Shown here one piece after another: positions 61,947-64,000 of a stretch of 64,000 nt of DNA. Position 1 is the first letter of the stretch. Each line of letters begins with the position of its first letter. The notes under the pieces were generated by a model. That model was not told where the DNA came from. It did not search any database and saw only the letters and a list, made by a program, of their open reading frames with translations. The position numbers and the translations under genes are program-made. The DNA is from DATGKG01 sp963851325 (GTDB lineage Bacteria; Desulfobacterota; Binatia; Binatales; Binataceae), in contig CAWKOR010000001.1 in the NCBI GenBank assembly GCA_963851325.1, forward strand, positions 2,542,001 through 2,606,000, written 5' to 3'.

Positions 61947-62939
61947 ATGAAATTCGGAATCCTGCAATTTTTCAGTTGGCCTGACCGGCGAATATCTCTC
62001 CCCACCGTGTACGAACGCGCGCTGCAACGCATCGAGATCATGGATCGCACCGGGTACGACGCGGTCTGGCTCACCGAGCATCACTTCAACGACTACAGTG
62101 TATGCCCTTCGATACCGGTGATGGGTGCCTATGCGGCCGCGCGCACCAGGCGGTTGCACATCGCCACCGGAGTTACGCTCGCCGCCTTCTATCATCCGCT
62201 ACGGCTGGCCGAAGAGATCGCGCTGCTCGATATCCTGTCGGGCGGCCGGGTTTACTGGGGCGCTGGACGCGGTTTCGATCCCAAGGAGTTTCGAACCTTC
62301 GGGATGACGCCGGAAGAAAGCTATCCGCGTTTTCGCGAGGCGGTCGATATCGTACGCAGCGCATGGCGAAATCAGCGCCTGACCTATCATGGCAAATACT
62401 TTTCCTGTGAAGACATCGAGGTGTTGCCGAAGCCGCTCCAGCAGCCGCATCCACCTATGTGGGTGGCGGCATACTCGCCGACGGCAATCGAGTGGGCGGC
62501 GGAGCAGGGATACTCGATCATGCTCGATCCGCACTCACCTTCCTCAGAACTCGGCGAAAGAATGAAAACCTATCGAGCGTTGCTCGCGCAGCATGGCCAT
62601 CGCGTCGAGGGCCGGGTTATTCCGACTGTTCGCCTGGTCGCCATCGCGCCCACCGATTCCGAGGCGGCCGAGATGGCGCGCGAGGGAGCGAAGTGGATGC
62701 TCCGCACTTACGTCAATCCGACCGGCGAGCGCGGCGACAGCGCGGCGATGGTGCAGCGCTATGTCGACTCGATGGTGATTCATGGGACTGCGGAGCGCGT
62801 GGTCGACAAGATTGCGCGGCTGCACGAGGAGATCGGGCTGGACTACATGATTGCCGCTCCGCTCGGGCATCAGACGTTCCTATCTTTCACCGACGAGGTT
62901 CTGCCGAAGTTAGCCACTGCGGAACCGGCTCTTACTTGA
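61947..62939 (+). CDS. LLM-class flavin-dependent oxidoreductase, array member 3
   Basis: 330 aa. Motifs are MKFGILQFFSWPDRRISLPT, TGYDAVWLTEHHFNDYSVCP, RLHIATGVTLAAFYHPLRLA, then GGRVYWGAGRGFDPKEFRTF. It is more distant from members 1 and 2; its ALQRIEIMDR region and GVTLAAFYHPLRLAEE place it with the bacterial luciferase-like branch acting on sulfonates, alkanes or unknown substrates. The ribosome site is weak. Confidence 0.9.
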   Translation: MKFGILQFFSWPDRRISLPTVYERALQRIEIMDRTGYDAVWLTEHHFNDYSVCPSIPVMGAYAAARTRRLHIATGVTLAAFYHPLRLAEEIALLDILSGGRVYWGAGRGFDPKEFRTFGMTPEESYPRFREAVDIVRSAWRNQRLTYHGKYFSCEDIEVLPKPLQQPHPPMWVAAYSPTAIEWAAEQGYSIMLDPHSPSSELGERMKTYRALLAQHGHRVEGRVIPTVRLVAIAPTDSEAAEMAREGAKWMLRTYVNPTGERGDSAAMVQRYVDSMVIHGTAERVVDKIARLHEEIGLDYMIAAPLGHQTFLSFTDEVLPKLATAEPALT

Positions 62940-62990
62940 TCGAGAAATCGGTCGATTGTGCTAAGGACGCAGTAGCCATGCGACCAGCTA

Positions 62991-63240
62991 GGCGGAGCGA
63001 AGCGGAATCGAGGGGAAAAGTCACCGCGCAAAGCGAATGAGGCCCGAAGGGGGCGTAGCCACGGCGCAGCCGTACGCGAAGCCGATTCGGGCTGTCTGAG
63101 GGCCGAATCGTTATTTAGAAAGACGCGGAGCGAAGCGGAGTCGAGGGAAACAACGGTACGGGATTTGGCGAATGAGACCCGAAGGGGGCGTAGCCACGGC
63201 GCAGCCGTACCCGAGGCGGAGCGAAGCGGAGTCGAGGGAT
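62991..63240. repeat. Interspersed direct repeats between array members 3 and 4
   Basis: A 43-bp block starting GCGAATGAG, nearly the same at 63033-63075 and 63168-63210, contains GAAGGGGGCGTAGCCACGGC. CGGAGCGAAGCGGA(A/G)TCGAGGG occurs three times (62993, 63125, 63215). No ORF crosses with coding character. The last copy ends in CGAGGG, which becomes the ribosome-binding site of the next gene. This is a mobile-repeat type element seen as noncoding filler. Nothing else is visible in the 307-bp gap. Confidence 0.75.
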
Positions 63241-63246
63241 ATTATA

Positions 63247-64000
63247 ATGGACATTGGAATCTTCATGATGCCGTCGCATCCACCCGAACGCGGTTTTCGC
63301 GAGGGCTTTGAATGGGACCTCGGGCATCTCGAACTATGCGATCGCGCGGGCTTTTCCGAGGCGTGGATCGGCGAGCATTTCACCTCGCCATGGGAACCGA
63401 ATCCCGCGCCCGATTTGCTCATCGCGCAGGGGCTGCTGCGCACCAGCCGAATGAAGCTCGCGCCGGGAGCGCATCTGTTGCCGTACCATCATCCGGCGGA
63501 ACTTGCGTGCCGCGTGGCGTACCTCGATCACATCGCGAAGGGCCGCTTCATGTTCGGCGTCGGCGCCAGCGGTTTGCCGAGCGACTGGCGCCTGTTCAAT
63601 GTCGACGGGACGAGCGGCCATAATCGCAAGATGACGCGCGAGGCGCTCGACATCATCCTGAAGCTGTGGGAGTCCGACACGCCTTTCGAGTACAAGGGCG
63701 AATTCTGGACCGTGAATCGCATCGACACGATGCTCAAGACGCTCAAGTTCCACCTCAAGCCGTTCCAGAAGCCGTATCCTCCGATCGGCATCGCGGGACT
63801 CACGCCGAAATCCGATACGCTCGAAATCGCGGGCGAGCGCGGCTTCATGCCGATGAGCCTCAACCTGTCGAGCGCCTATCTGCACGAGCACTGGGCCTCG
63901 GTCGAGCGCGGCGCCGCGAAGACCGGACGCATGCCGAAGCGCGAGGACTGGCGCGTGGTGCGCGAGGTCTACATCGCGGAGACTGACGCTGAAGCGAAGA
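63247..64000 (+). CDS. LLM-class flavin-dependent oxidoreductase, array member 4 (cut by window end)
   Basis: 251 complete codons, open at the right edge. MDIGIFMMPSHPPERGFREG, FSEAWIGEHFTSPWEPNPAP and LAPGAHLLPYHHPAELACRV are followed by GRFMFGVGASGLPSDWRLFN. The family is the F420/FMN luciferase-like monooxygenases, related to alkanesulfonate-type enzymes. The SD is GAGGG nine bases before the ATG, supplied by the 3' end of the repeat. The C-terminal third lies beyond the window. Confidence 0.9.
   Translation, partial: MDIGIFMMPSHPPERGFREGFEWDLGHLELCDRAGFSEAWIGEHFTSPWEPNPAPDLLIAQGLLRTSRMKLAPGAHLLPYHHPAELACRVAYLDHIAKGRFMFGVGASGLPSDWRLFNVDGTSGHNRKMTREALDIILKLWESDTPFEYKGEFWTVNRIDTMLKTLKFHLKPFQKPYPPIGIAGLTPKSDTLEIAGERGFMPMSLNLSSAYLHEHWASVERGAAKTGRMPKREDWRVVREVYIAETDAEAK

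Noticed and set aside
1..64000. tRNA or rRNA genes
   Set aside because: No T-loop/anticodon pattern or rRNA-like sequence was recognised by eye in the gaps; a covariance-model scan would be decisive.

Overview
The window reads as chromosomal DNA of a GC-rich, Gram-negative-type bacterium, probably from a metagenome-derived genome. The F1 ATP synthase cluster is split from subunits a and c, has two b-type subunits (b and b') and follows a bactofilin. That layout is familiar from Desulfobacterota and related former deltaproteobacteria. Many luciferase-like (LLM) oxidoreductases, acyl-CoA dehydrogenases, crotonases, short-chain dehydrogenases, a class III CoA-transferase and an amidohydrolase suggest a heterotroph degrading lipids or aromatics, such as Candidatus Binatota or a neighbour. 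This placement is inference; no 16S rRNA or tRNA gene was recognised.

Layout. 1-8.4 kb: two secreted proteins sharing a C-terminal domain (one a beta-helix protein whose 5' part is broken by frameshifts), a crotonase, an acyl-CoA dehydrogenase, and REP palindromes with remnants of a REP-associated transposase. 8.5-16 kb: a YegD-like Hsp70, an acyl-CoA dehydrogenase, an AmtB transporter, aroA, an acetyltransferase and an LLM enzyme. 16.1-22.7 kb: bactofilin-atpF'-atpF-atpH-atpA-atpG-atpD-atpC. 22.9-33.5 kb: miaB, an ECF sigma factor and a catabolic block of dehydrogenases, crotonase, PhyH, serine hydrolase and amidohydrolase. 33.6-42.7 kb: an SDR pseudogene and a glycan block with two polytopic membrane proteins, a methyltransferase-GT2 fusion, a GT4-GH99 fusion and a nucleotidyltransferase-like protein. 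42.8-51.5 kb: CoA-transferase, GST, HCCA isomerase, bluB, tpx, a GrdB/PrdB-like selenoprotein, an LLM enzyme, a GH15 enzyme and an RRM protein. 51.7-58.1 kb: a kinase/ATPase fusion, two small c-type cytochromes, a receiver-like protein, a sigma-54 activator and an FAD protein. 58.2-64 kb: tandem repeats, a TetR regulator with two 18-bp operators, and four tandem LLM oxidoreductase genes, the last cut by the window end.

Strongest points for a second look: (1) an in-frame UGA at 47304-47306 giving a U-x-x-C motif, followed by a perfect 8-bp hairpin at 47275-47293 in the right place for a bacterial SECIS; (2) the GT4-GH99 fusion with a 3-nt-spaced downstream nucleotidyltransferase-like gene; (3) the TetR gene with two 18-bp inverted repeats 22 bp apart ahead of the LLM array; (4) a domain shared three times between two secreted proteins.
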